In this document: positions 40,283 to 51,716 of the stretch, in pieces
Position numbering within the stretch: the stretch's first letter is position 1
Layout: every line of letters begins with the position of its first letter
From: Blasia pusilla
Taxonomy: Eukaryota > Marchantiophyta > Marchantiopsida > Blasiales
Assembly: GCA_050084515.1 (NCBI GenBank)
Contig: CM114271.1
Coordinates: 3,100,001 to 3,164,000 of the forward strand
Direction of reading: 5' to 3'
Length of the DNA stretch: 64,000 bases
The notes under the pieces: generated by a model
The model's database searches: none
The model's input: the letters and a program-made list of their open reading frames with translations, nothing else
What the model was told of the DNA's origin: nothing
Position numbers and translations under genes: made by a program

Positions 40283-40452
40283 AAATGGACGTGGGCAGCT
40301 AGGGGTGTGGGTGGGGCCAAAGGCGGTGCCATTGATGCATTGTGGTGCAAGAATGGACGCGGGATGGGGTGTGTGATGGCATGTCTACAAAAGTCCGTTC
40401 TCTGTAACCTTGTATGAGAAGAACATCATGTCCTTAAGATATGGTTCTACTC
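40283..40452. other. Short gap between copia F and gypsy G
   Basis: G/T-rich sequence with no homology to the other elements in the window that I can see. It may be the flank into which F and G were placed. Confidence 0.4.
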
Positions 40453-42050
40453 TTAGAATTTATCTAGGGTCCCAAAGCTACACTTTTCTCCAGAAAGAGT
40501 AAGATTGACCTCTTCTAGTCTTGTTAGGATCATATCCACATCAAGAATATGATCAGACACAAACTTTCTATACCCATCTTTCACAACCCTCTCAACCCTA
40601 TCTTCTATTGCACATCCCTTTATATGAATATCATCTACAAAAGGAATGGTTTTCTCAAGAATGAACTCTCTCAAGATCTTATTCATTGCACTCTGCATAT
40701 GAGCGACAAAATTTTTTTCTCCTTGAGGTAATGTGCACATTCTTACAAGCCCAAGTGGGGTGCGCATAGTGGTAATATCTTTACTCTCCATAGCTAATTG
40801 GAATTGATCATATCCCGGGTGCAAACCTCCACACCCTAGTATGATGCTAATACTTTTAAAGTTGCCAGAGTCTTGATAAGCACGGCATAAAAGCAAGACC
40901 TTGTACGGCTCAAAAAGCAACATGATTTTACCAGTCTGCATCAGACATTTCTTTCATCAGAATCCAAAGAATCATAGAGAAATACAAAGGTGATGCAAGG
41001 TTGTAGGAGAAAATGAAACACACCCTGAAAATAGAAGTCCTCAACTCTCGCACTGGTAACATTACAATAACTACTACACCTCTCGTGTGTAGAAGGGATG
41101 CAAGGGAAAATGCTTACACTTCATATTACAATTGATAGAAGGTAGTCTTAGGGGAAAAAATGGGAACTGAAATTCCCTTTAAAATATGAATGAAAATGAC
41201 TGTCACTTCAAGCTCCCCTAGGTGCTAAAATCCAAAGATATAATTTTAGCACTCATTTTCCTAATGGTTTCCAAAGAGGTTCTATCCTCCATGCTCCACT
41301 TTATGGAACCACCACCCGCTAGTAATCTCAACTCTCTTTCGGAATTATCAAAGTCTGTGTGAAACCCCTGATAGTAAAGATGCCGATTGAGTCTTACCAA
41401 GGATAAGGTCCCCCGGTCGATGTTGGTCCCCGGGCCAGTACTATCTGGAGATGTTCCATGTGTTGGGGATGGGTTATTATGCTTCTTTTTCTTTGAAGGT
41501 TTCACATCTACAATTTTCGGAGAAGCGTCCAAACCGCTAGAGCCTCCAAGTGTTGTTGATACTGTTCTACGTGGGATTCGTTTCATCTTTTTTTTCTCGA
41601 TCCACATTTCCTAGAGAAGCCTTTGGCACGATGACTCTATGTCTTTTCTTTTCATTCATTTCTTTTGTCATTTGGAACCTACTAGTTCACGAAGAAAAAC
41701 ATAGAGAAAACCCACACCTCAACATATATGATTCTTCCCCCTCTTCTAGCGGAAGACTCTTTCTTTTATCTGCACCCCCATATTCCCGCTCTACAGGAGT
41801 GCTAACTTAGAATCTGAAAACTCCTCTCTACCTTCATAAGACCATCTCTCAACTTATCCCTATTCCTTTCATGACCTACTCGTGCAGTAAGGAATTGATG
41901 TGATCTTGTTCCATCCTGACTTCTAATACGTGCATGATGAGATTCATCATCCATTACTTTGGTCTCCATTCTTGATGCTCTGATGTAAGGTTGCCCAAAG
42001 ATCACAAGATAAGCAGCTCCATTATGAAGAAAGAAATTTTGCTCAATCAA
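40453..42050 (-). pseudogene. Gypsy lineage G: protease-to-RT part
   Basis: This is a different Ty3/gypsy lineage on the minus strand. It starts at the insertion site of copy C with a protease-like block (LIEQNFFLHNGAAYLVIFGQPYIRASRMETKVMDDESHHARIRSQDG, 42,050-41,802), then a Ser/Lys-rich linker (41,607-41,218) and an RT core (40,941-40,453). The RT core reads HPGYDQFQLAMESKDITTMRTPLGLVRMCTLPQGEKNFVAHM, with the active site FVDDIHIKG (family: F-I/V-D-D) and NLTLSGEKCSFG. RNase H and integrase are missing. It resumes beyond copy C at 56,549. Confidence 0.72.
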
Positions 42051-43472
42051 CACTTTTAGGATAGATCGGTGAGATCTAATAGAGCGCCTTCATGAGTAGT
42101 GGAGGACACGCTCAGTAGGTCACGGATGACCTGCTGAAGCCCCAAGAAACCTGAGAGAGCAAGTTTCCCCTTCGTTTCGGCTTATTTGGAGCCATATTGA
42201 GGAACTTACTATTTTAGGTAAGTGCCATTTTGAATATATGATCAACTTTCTATTTTTGGTAAGTGGCCCTTGACCTCCTACATCAGGTCAAGAGCCAAGG
42301 AGGTGACTTGGGAGAATAGGTTACCATGGAGAGAGCTTGGGAGAGGGGAGGGGTATACCTCAAGGAGAGAGAGCTTGAGCGCTCATTCTCTCTTTGTTGA
42401 ACCTCTTGGCATGAGGCGGCGGAGCTATGGTACCTCGCCTTGTGAGTGTAACCCAAGCCTCTCATTAGGAGAGTGGGTTTGGTTTGACATGAGAGAGAGA
42501 GAGTGCACACCTTTGAGAGCTATGTTGTGAGATGGTGGAGAGAGAGATTGGATCTTACTTTACAAAGAGAGAATGAGAGAATGAGAGAATGAGAGAATGA
42601 GAGAGTGAGAGAGCTTCATGGGGGAGCTCGCTGGTCACTCGCTGTTTTTGCAGGTTGGGGACCGTGTTCCCCGTTCAGCGGCTCATGGGAGTGCTCACCG
42701 GAGCAAGGGCTGCTTTCATTATTCTTTGCATTTGCCGATTTTTCGTGTGGAAGAGTGGCGCGCGGAAGCGCTGCCCAATTTTTGATAGGGATTGAGTATG
42801 GGGGCAGGTTGCCCCATGCTGGTGCTCTCGGGAGCACCATGTAGCTCGCTGACTTGTATTTTTACAGATGTTACATTTTCGTTGGGAGAAATCAGCGCGG
42901 GAGCGCTGCCGAATTTTGTGTAGGAGAAAGAGACATTGGGCTTTATGACAGTCCCTGTAAGTTTTTACTGAAATTTTTGATTCTAAATTTTTGTTGATGC
43001 TGGCGTAGATCGTGAAGGTGTGCACACTGTGCAACAAACAGTGCGCAATTTGGAGTTGCGAACAAAAAGTTATGGTCAATCTTGTAAAGCTGCCATTGCT
43101 AGGCGATTTTTAGGGTTAAATTGTGCAAACCCTAAATCAGCCGCCACACCGGCGGTGGCCGTCGCCATCATAGTCACCGTCAACGGTCAACCATCACCGT
43201 CGAAGGTCAACCATCACCGTCGACGGTCAATCGTCACCGTCACCGTCACCGTCATCGGTCGGCCATCACCATCAACGGTCAACCGTCACTGTCAACGGTC
43301 CACCATCCATTGTCCACCTTTTGGGTGCTATTTCCGTCATTACGGAGTGGAGGGTCTTCCACGACGTTCGTTGATTCCTTGACTTGCGTCGCCACCGCGT
43401 ACTTTGTTTTGGCCGCCACCGTCATCGCAGATTCTTCATCAACCAATGATGGCAGATGACCTCCGGTTATGG
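42051..43472 (+). repeat. Left terminal block L1 of copy C, with one ~550-bp unit
   Basis: This is over 97% identical to 51,722-53,150. It includes a (GAGAGAAT)n stretch near 42,560-42,612 and one copy of the 550-bp unit (42,921-43,472). The match ends at ...ACCTCCGGTTATGGTGT. Confidence 0.85.
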
Positions 43473-44400
43473 TGTTTGAGTTTCGATTTCATGCTGCTAT
43501 GTTGTGATTGGTAGCCGCTCGACGACGATCGAGTATTGTGCCGTGACGCCTGTAGCCGCAACGCGCCGTCGATTGCCGTGCCGTGCCGCTCGTGGCCGCA
43601 CCGCACCGTCTCGATCGCGGAGCCGCACCGTCATCATGGACCAGAGTGTGGGTTTATTGTTGATTGAGGAGGGTATGCCGCCGAGTGCCGCATCCCACCG
43701 TCGAGGGCCGTGCCATTCGTGAGCGTTCGCCTGTCGCCCCGCAACGCCGCACCGTTTACCGGGACCGCATTGTCTATCGAGGAGTTTTGAGCAAGATCGT
43801 GACGGGAGGAGTATGACTTGCTGATTGGAGGAGTTGTCTCCACGATCGAGTTGGGGTCTAGATTTGCGATTCCGAGGAGCGACATCGACATGTGTTCAAA
43901 GTTACCCATTCTCGGTCCTTTACCCCGCGTGTGAGGGATTCGGGATTTATTTGGGGATATTGGGTGTGTGGATGCTGAGAGCATCATTTATGTATGTGGT
44001 TTAGGGGACATAGACCTGTGTGGGATGTCCGGAGTTGAGGGTAGGTTGTCGATGAGATGATAGCCTGGTCGATTTGCCGCACCACGCCGCGTATTGTCGC
44101 ACGTTACACGTCTCGGGGAGAGAGAGTGTAGATCGAGTGCCGCATGTTTGGGATGAGTGATTGAGGGATTCCTCACGAGGTTCAGAGTGATCAGGTGAGA
44201 GGGGCACGAGGGTCATCACGGAGTCTGTTCGGGACTTTGAGAGGCGAGGTGGTGAACCCGAGAGTAGCTCTAGAGGTTTTACGCGGAGTGGCGCGAGGTT
44301 CCAAGGGTCTCCACGTGAGGGACCACTTTGACCTCCTTCTGTGTCATCGTCAGACGAGGGGGAGGGTGTAGAGGAGTTTGTGAGCACATCGCCACACATT
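43473..44400 (+). other. Leader region of copy C
   Basis: GC-rich non-coding DNA (CGCCGTCGATTGCCGTGCCG-type repeats at 43,550-43,760) between L1 and gag. No protein signal is seen. The 3' part (44,190-44,330) shares GGTCATCACGGAGTC/T with the gag start regions of E and B. Confidence 0.5.
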
Positions 44401-45720
44401 GTGAGTGGTCCTACCAGTTGGGCGTACGAGATGGACGACGGGATAGAGGACGCGTGGGTTTTGGTGCGGTGAAGAGGCATTGATTGAGTTGCACGATTTT
44501 ATAGCAGAGTTTAGGAGTTGGTGCGACTCCTCATGGGCCAGGAACTCTAGAGAGTTCAACCGTTCTGACATGATGGAACGGTATGTTCCAGCATTTAGAG
44601 GGGGCGCCCATGGACGATTACCATGAGTTCTCTCAAAGATATGCATGTGAGATCGAGGCGTGGAGGCTCTACTATGACCCACATTATATGTCATGGACGG
44701 AGCCATTCCCAAATGAGGAGGAGGAGTCAGGAGAGGCTACTGCCTCTTCCACTAGTGACGTTTTAGGAGGGGTCACTCGCACGAGAGTAGTTGCACCGTC
44801 TAGTCGGGTTTGTCCCAGGTTCAACCCTATGGTTGAGTTCTTTGTTGAGTTGAGGATGAGCTACCAAGGGGTACGGACGGAGAAGTTGCGGAGCATCCAC
44901 GACTTCCAGAGGCGCCCGGGTGAGAGTTTGCGTGAGGCTTACACTCGCTTGCGCCAGTTGATCAACGTCACTCAGGGGGTGACAGAGGCTCAGGCTATCC
45001 AGTCATGGTACGCGATGCTGGACCGGACCCTACGGACACGGGTGAGGGAGGGGGTGCTTCTTATGAACACCTCCCCTACGTTGAGAGATGTTTTTAGGAC
45101 CGCCGAGAACATTGACCGCAACATGGCGGAGGAGAGCGTAGCCACCATGGGTTCTGGGCGAGAGCAGTCACGATTGTCTGCACAACCTGTGCAGCAACGT
45201 GGACTTCGAGATAGGTCGACTGTGGCACCACGAGCTCAAGGAGGATACCGGAAGGCCGTGCCACAAAGACTTGCGCCTTCATATGCGGCTCAGCAGCAGC
45301 CGCCTACTATTACTTGTTGATCATGTGGTGGAGCCCATCATCAGCGCGATTGCACTCGTCAAGGTCATGGATGTGTGCCTCGGCATGGAGGAGGAGATGG
45401 TGCTGTACCAGGAGGTTATCATTGTGACTATTGTCAGAGGTATGGTCATACAGGCGCCAGGTGTTTTAGTTTACATCCTGAGTTACGTTCGGACCGAGGG
45501 CCAGAGAGGGCACCAGAGCGAGTAGTCGGTCCGGGTGGGCCTAGAGATCGTGCACTAGGTGGTCCCGTTGGGGGACGAGGAGCTGGAGTTGCCCGACAAG
45601 GTGGTGGAGCTGCCCGTGGAGGAGGTAGAGTACCACCACCTAGACGCGCCGAGGGAGACACCGGACGTGAGGTCGGGATGGTCGCTTTCGATCTGGCAGC
45701 CTATAGGAGCAGATTGCCGC
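44401..45720 (+). pseudogene. Gag, copy C
   Basis: Blocks: HLEGAPMDDYHEFSQRYA, NPMVEFFVELRMSYQGVRTEKLRSIHDFQRRPGESLREAYTRLRQLI and WYAMLDRTLRTRVREGVLL (44,583-45,300). A TGA (at 45,318) replaces Trp in the first zinc knuckle (CX2CGGAHHQRDC). The second knuckle CDYCQRYGHTGARC is at 45,425-45,466. A Gly/Arg-rich segment follows (45,480-45,650). Confidence 0.82.
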
Positions 45721-46760
45721 TATGGCATTGAGGTTACCCGATGCCGGATCCGTGGCATCGACATCATATGGAGCAGCCAGAGATCTGGAGGATCCTGGAT
45801 GGATGTGCGGGGTTGCCCAAATGGAGGCCGCCATATTTGTGACGCGCGTGGAGCAGCCGTGAGAGTTGGATCCACATGGCGGGAAGCCGTAAGACGACTA
45901 GGCTTCCTCGGTCTTTCACGTTGTCGAAGCGATGAGGACCCCATCGATGGGTCCTCATCAAAGTTCCCGGAGAGTTGGTGATGTTGTTGGTGTGCAGCAC
46001 AAAGGGCGATGGGAGAAGCGAAAGCGGCGACTCCTATTGTTGATGCTCGGGAGGGCATGTGTCGAGCACGTTGTTGGGGCGACCACCGTTGTGTACCGCA
46101 CTCCTTTATTTTCTGCTTCCGATGTTATGACGTTGGGGGGTACGCCCGCCGAGGCTTTTCGGCTGGCCGCTTCACTATGTGAGCGCAGAGTTGGAGTTCC
46201 TGCATCACGTTCAGAGGTGATTGCAGAGGAGGTGATGGACCTGCCCTTGGAGCGGATGCTCGGGCCATCCACATCAGATTTATGGCAGGCTGCGGCTGCT
46301 AGGATGGCGGAGATGCCCGCTAGACCCGCGATAGAGCGTGCCATGGCTTCTCCTGGTGTTGTGTTGTTGGATAACCGAGGAGAGGTCTTCCAGTTGGTGA
46401 GTCATGGAGGTAGAGCTTTTAGTCCGCAACGCAACCCTTGATGTTGGGGAAAGCGTCATTCAGAGGATTGGGCTTGACGAGAGCCGATGTGGAGCGTTGT
46501 CCATTCCGGATACAGACATCCTTGGGTGGAGCGAGTACCACACAGTATATCACCTGACAGGAGGTCGTGGTGAGGATTCGCCCGGGACATCCTACAAATG
46601 AGTCCGTGGTGCGTGCCAAGACGATAGTGACTAATGCAGAGTCCTATGACGGCTTGGTTGGTGGAGCAGTGTTATACCCGATGGGATTTTCCCTGGATTA
46701 TTGGGAGGAGTTAGCGTCCTACAAACTAGGATGGCAGTGAGGTGATGGGCGCCTTAGCTC
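45721..46760 (+). pseudogene. Unknown region and protease, copy C
   Basis: The unknown region shows TPSMGPHQ, LFSASDVMTLGGTPAEAFRLAASLCERRVGVPASRSEV and WQAAAARMAEMPARPAIERAM (45,930-46,400). The protease D-S-G block is damaged; only PLMLGKAS remains at about 46,435. NAESYDGLVGGAVLYPMGFSLDYW is kept at 46,637-46,710. Stops and shifts occur throughout. Confidence 0.72.
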
Positions 46761-47040
46761 ATTACTCGTTCGATTCACAGATGCAGTGATCGAGCAACGG
46801 CCAGGAGAGATGGCGACCTTAGCAGCATTTAGCAGTGCCATCACTTGGCCTAGTGATTTGATTGAGGGACATGTCCATGCAGAGGATACTCCCGTTCCTG
46901 ACATTTCTATGGAGAGGAGTGTTATGGTAGCTGCGTCATTCCGTGGAGGAGAGGTGCCGTTGAGCATGTGCAGACCGCGTGGAGCGAGGCGTTTGCACCA
47001 GAGCGTGACGGGTCTGAGGAACCCGAGGCTTCAGGGAGTG

Positions 47041-48073
47041 CTACGATGACACCCTTGGATACCACACCCATTGTGTGGTGTATCCCAGAGGAGGGTATTC
47101 GAGTGTTAGATCTCTTTGGAGGGATTAGCATCGGGTTAGTTGCTATTTTGCAGGCAAGAGTGCGAGTACATCAGTACCTGTATGTGGAGAGTGATGATGT
47201 TACGAGGCGCGTCTCACTATGACATGTGGCGCAATTACACCTACGTTTTCCCGACTTATTGTCTGCGTCCGCAGTACAGGGGTACTAGAGTTCCTTACCG
47301 AGGTATATTTTGTTGTTGGGGGCGCAGGACTTAGAGCGGGTAGGGACCATTGATTTGGTCATTGGCGGTTGGCCATGTTAGGGCCAATCAAGTGATGGAC
47401 GAGGCAGCGGGTTGGCTCACACTCGGTCCAGGTTATTTTGGGAGATGTTGAGGGTCTTACGGCAGTTGCAGGAGCACCAGTCTCGTTCTCCAGCCTACAT
47501 TCTGGAGAATGTGCCGATCTTAGGAGACTCCAGGTCACGGGTGGTGACGAGTGCTCATCAGGTGCGTGTCTGGATCGGCCCAGCAGTGTTCTTGGATGCG
47601 GCGAGTGTAGGTTCTAGAGCCCATCGCCCGCGTCTATGGTGGACCAACTTGGTGCCCGATGCGGTGTTATGGAGGGCGTATGCGAGAGTGGAGCGCCCCT
47701 CCCATTTGTTAGTGGATTCCATTCTAGATCTAGGTTGTCGATCACAGGCAGTGAGGCATGATGATCGACCACCGCCGGCGTGGTGGTCAGTCGGGGTAAA
47801 GCGGCGCCTTGCCCACGTTGTGAGTTTTCCGCTTCCTATGCATACAAGGAGGCCGGTCCTGGCTTGGTTTGGGATGACCAGGTTCAGCGGTTGGTGGAGC
47901 CCAACGCCGACGAGAGAGAGCGAGCGATGGGATTTCCCATAGGAGTGACGGCAGTACCATCAGTGTCAGAGGCATCACAACGCCATGTCTTGGGTCAGGC
48001 GATGGACCTGAACTGCTTGACATGGATCCTCAGCTTGGGAGTGGCTGAGCAGCGTCGTATGAGATCGCGATGA
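47041..48073 (+). pseudogene. DNA cytosine-5 methyltransferase domain, copy C
   Basis: Motif I is GIRVLDLFGGISIGLVAIL (47,094-47,150). The catalytic loop keeps the nucleophile (GGWPC, Cys at 47,376-47,378), but the next codon, Gln in copy B, is TAG. Motif VI ILENVPILGD (47,500-47,530), motif VIII GSRAHRPRLWWTN (47,611-47,650), and the end pair ERERAMGFPIGV and QRHVLGQAMDLNCLTWILSLG (47,915-48,045) are well kept. Four or more stops or shifts make it inactive. Together with B and E it shows the domain is an ancestral part of this family, not a single capture in one copy. Confidence 0.85.
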
Positions 48074-48379
48074 TCACAATGTTGCGTTGGCAGGAGCCCC
48101 ATGCCTACCGAGACGGTGGAGGCAATGGTTGGGGGCGAGACCCGAGGAGATCTACGCACCAGGGGAGATCGAGAGCGACACCCTTGGACTTCTTGGGATG
48201 TTTTGCAGCTACGCAAGGAGAAGATAGCCACAGCATCGAGTGTGGTTTTGGGCACTGCACGTGGAGGAGATCAGAGTTTGCAGTTGGTTGCAGGAGAGCG
48301 GTCGAGTGTTGTTGTTCGAGACGGGGTTGCACCATAGCAACCACCGATACCCGCGCCGGAGAGTCCTACCGTAGTCACG

Positions 48380-49330
48380 ATGGAGACTTAGGAGCCGATA
48401 TGGGCCCTAAGTTGACAGGGAGGAGAGCGGCGCCGAATACATCGTTCCTCGGGAGTTATAGGAGCGCTGCGTTTAGCATGGAGGATTTGGGTACGTTGAA
48501 GGGACCGGGATCCGCATTGAGTTTTCGAGTGATATGCCGATCTTCCGGCGACCCTACAGTCAATGATATGGAGAGGGCTCGATTGAGTAGGAGCGAGGAC
48601 TTGGTCGGAGCAGACTAGTGGAGATGTCGCATGGGGAGTATGCACCGCCTTTGTCATGCCATGCCCGCCAAGAAGGATGTGCATGGCAACCGACGGATAG
48701 GTGGATGTGTGGGGATTACCGACCTATCAATCGTGATTTAAGTCCGATAGGTATGCCATGCCCACCCCGAGGAGATCTTTAATGCGATTGGTCACGCAAA
48801 GGTCTTCAGTTCATTGGATTTGCAAGCCGAATACCATCAACTGCCTATCAGATTGGAGGACATGCAGAAGACGGCATTTTGGGGCATCGATCCTCATGGG
48901 AAGGATTGTTTGTACCAGTGGCGGTTCTTACCATTTGGGTTAAAGAACGCCCCGGCTAAGTTTCAGAGGGTCATGGATAGGATCTTGGCTGGTCTGGATT
49001 TTGCTAGGTGTTATATTGATGACATCATAGTCTTTAGCGCCACGGTTGAGGAGCATGAGCAACATCTAGAGGAGGTGTTCCGACGATTGCAATTACATGG
49101 GCTGAAGCTACATCCAGGCAAGTGCAAGTTCTTCTACGACCAGATTGAGTACTTGGGTCATACAATATACCCAGGGGGCCTTGGTGTTTAGCAAACGAAG
49201 GTAGAGGCTATCTCACGCATTCCACGCCCTAAAGATGTGAGCCGTGTTTGCGCATTCATGGGATTGGCGAACTTCTATCGGCGATATGTCAAGGGATTGA
49301 TTTGATTATGGCCGTTGACCTTCGACCAAG
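48380..49330 (+). pseudogene. Reverse transcriptase, copy C
   Basis: The N-terminal half is in many frames (48,380-48,780). From 48,814 a clean frame reads YHQLPIRLEDMQKTAFWGIDPHGKDCLYQWRFLPFGLKNAPAKFQRVMDRILAGLDFARCYIDDIIVFSATVEEHEQHLEEVFRRLQLHGLKLHPGKCKFF. The active site YIDD is intact here. Stop TAG at 49,189. The block ANFYRRYVKGL is at 49,268. Confidence 0.85.
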
Positions 49331-49379
49331 GTGGATCACGAGTGGCACTGGGGGGATGAGCAGGAGCGAGCATTTTAGT

Positions 49380-49931
49380 TTTTCAAGGATAGGTTGACGT
49401 CCGCACCCATCTTGAGGAGACCGATCAAGGGCGTCCTTTCCTGTTGCACACAGATTGGAGCATGTTGGGGCTTGGAGCGGTGCTCACCCAGCATGATGAT
49501 GAGGGTAGAGAGTTCGTGGTGGCTTACGCTAGCCGCCCGAACAACGCCGCAGAAATACTGGCTCGTATGAGGGTGAGTGCTTGGTCGGTGTGGGTGTCGC
49601 ACATTTCAAGTGTTACTTATTCGGCAACCCCTTTACCATCATCGATCATCAACCACCAAGTGGTTGATGGAGTCCGGCAAGCTTCAGGAAGCTTGCGAGA
49701 TGGGCTCTGTTGTTGCAGGAGTATGATTTTCAGGTGGTACATAGACCTGGGACGCTCAACCAGGATGCAAATGGGTTGAGTCGTAACCCATGCCCGAGTC
49801 AGCGAGATGCGACTGGAGCTCGATGGCATGGAGAGAGTGATGAGGAGTCGGTGACACGATGGCACGCGTCAGCCTATTTAGGCATGTTGGCTATGGAGAG
49901 AGCGAGTGTGGAGACCGATGGCGAGGTCTAG
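49380..49931 (+). pseudogene. RNase H, copy C
   Basis: Reads LLHTDWSMLGLGAVLTQHDDEGREFVVAYASR with the T-D-W catalytic block (49,440-49,540), and after a shift the IDHQPP-PLKWLMES region and LLQEYDFQVVHRPGTLNQDANGLSRNPC (49,710-49,795). The frame is interrupted at least twice. Confidence 0.8.
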
Positions 49932-50039
49932 TGGAGAGTCCTGGATCCCGAGGCGGTGAGGACACGACAAGTGGCCGAGATATTCATGATGATGGAGTAG
50001 TCTTGGAGTACCTTCAGATCGGGCGGCGTTAGAGCACCA

Positions 50040-51072
50040 TGGATGCTAGAGAGCGGGATCGGATCCTACAGCGGGCCAGACGGTTTCGTTGGGAAGAGAC
50101 ACATGTTTTGAGGGTTTGGGAGGATGGTAGAGTACGCGTAGTGCCGCATCCTTTATAGAGAGCACGACTAGTGCAGCATGCCCACGAGGAGTTGGATCAC
50201 TTTGGGGTGAAGCGGACGCATGACTTGCTCGATTCAAAGATTGGTGGCGAGGCATGCAGATCGACATCCGCCAGCTTTGTTGCCAGGTGCATGGTGTGTG
50301 ATCGGGTCCGAGCATCGTTCAATGCTCCAACTCCACAGTTGCATCCCTTACCAATCATAGGCTTAGGGTATAGATGGAGTTTGGATTTTGCAGGACCTTT
50401 GCCCTTGACAAAGCGTCACGATCGTTATGTGTTGGTGATGGTGAGCACTTCTCAAAGTGGATTGAGTTGGTTGCATTGCCTGACAAAGCGAGTGAGGGAG
50501 TAGCTTATGCCTTCCTTGACAGAGTGATGAGTCATTATGGCACACCGGCTGAGGTGTTGACAAACCAGGGTACCGAGTTTCGCGGTGAGTTCCAGGCCTT
50601 GTGTGATCGGTGATTGACCACCACCGCGACGCGAGATCATCCCGAGGCGGATGGATTAGAGGAGAGAGTTGTGCAGACGGTGAAGAGGGGTTTACGCAAG
50701 TATGGCTTGCAGAGAGTTCACCTAGGAGATTGGGACCTCCAGTTGCCATGGTTGGCGATGGGACACAGATTCAGCAGGCAGGCATCCTTAGCGTCTTTTT
50801 CACCGTACTTGCTACTTTATGGCCGAGAGCCAGATTTACGTGCGGCCATTCGTCGAGATGCTAGTGAGGTGCTGAACCTTGATGACCCAGATGTATGGGT
50901 GCTCGCATGTTCTCAGAGGGCTGAGTTATTTCGGAGAGTGATGCCCATGGCGTTCGAGAACTTGGCGATTGCACAGCATCGGGATACGTTGAGGTATGCG
51001 ACTATTCGGGGTGGTGGTTATCGACCAACTATCCGGAGGTTTCATGAGGGAGATTATGTCTACTTGCAGTAG
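50040..51072 (+). pseudogene. Integrase, copy C
   Basis: Zinc finger HAHEELDHFGVKRTHDLL ... CMVCDRVRASF (50,175-50,320). Core Asp in YRWSLDFAGPLPL (50,368-50,405), second Asp in LTNQGTEFRGEF, where D reads N (50,560), and Glu in HPEADGLEERVVQTVKRGLRKYGLQ (50,638-50,710). The long frame 50,614-51,072 carries RFSRQASLASFSPYLLLYGREPDL, LNLDDPDVW, FENLAIAQHRDTLRY and RRFHEGDYVYLQ. Stop TAG at 51,070. Confidence 0.85.
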
Positions 51073-51084
51073 ACGGCACCGACG

Positions 51085-51423
51085 ATGTTGGATGTGACTG
51101 CAGGGCGCACTATCCTAAGAGTGCGTGACATTTTGCCATCGGGTGTTCTCTTGTTGGAGGGACGCGATGGTATGGTATGGAAGGACCATGTGCGTAATTG
51201 TGCGCCATGTCACCTTCCTAACATTGATGGTACAGTAGATCCGAGCTTAGAAGTAGTTCCTGCAGGCTTGCGTTGTATGTTGTGTGGTTCTGCCCGTGGT
51301 GCAGCCACGATGCTAGTCTGTGATGGGTGTTCGAGAGGATGGCATATGGCATGTTTGACGCCACCTCTCACTAGGGTTCCTCAGGGACGATGGATGTGTC
51401 CCAGATGTACATTGAGTAGGTAG
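51085..51423 (+). pseudogene. C-terminal module with intact PHD finger, copy C
   Basis: After the TAG the family's C-terminal extension continues in frame: ILRVRDILPSGVLLLEGRDGMVWKDHVRN, then a complete C4HC3 PHD finger from 51,270 to 51,411: CMLCGS, MLVCDGCSRGWHMAC and GRWMCPRC. All eight zinc ligands are present (Cys pair, Cys pair, His-x2-Cys, Cys pair), and the Trp before the His-x-x-Cys, typical for PHD fingers that bind H3 tails, is there. It is the best example of this finger in the window. Confidence 0.85.
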
Positions 51424-51601
51424 TTCTACATTCCGACTTGTGTCTGTGACATGGATGACAAGGAGGCGACTAACGATGGGGCCACATGAGCACCCGGCCT
51501 TCTTGCTCTTAGCGTCCTAGAGATGTATGTCATGGTAGGTAGGAATAGATGGCTATCTGGAGTTAGAGAGACCTAACCACCAGCAAGGGGGGCGATTGGA
51601 G
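51424..51601 (+). other. 3' non-coding region with polypurine-like tract, copy C
   Basis: Same layout as in copy B (CGATGGGGCCACATGAGCAC..., GTTAGAGAGACCTAACC). It ends AAGGGGGGCGATTGGAGA right before T1. Confidence 0.55.
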
Positions 51602-51714
51602 ATATTTTGGTACTTCTTGTCTCGTTGTTTGGATGCCATGAGTTAGCATGGGATCATTTGTGTGTGTTCGGTGACAGCGATGTATGTTGTGTAGCGATGT
51701 GTATGCGCACGACA
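51602..51714 (+). repeat. T1 block of copy C
   Basis: Starts ATATTTTGGTACTTC and ends GCGCACGACA. It is repeated at 56,428-56,548 (T2) and in inverted orientation at 1-92 (copy A). Two bases (GC) separate it from the L2 start TGTCACATC. Confidence 0.85.
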
Positions 51715-51716
51715 GC

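Noticed and set aside
42540-42615. GAGAGAAT microsatellite as a promoter element
   Set aside because: It is a simple repeat present in both L blocks of copy C with differing copy number; nothing shows regulatory action.
45446-45661. Pro/Arg-rich minus-strand frame
   Set aside because: It is the shadow of the Gly/Arg-rich end of Gag in copy C.
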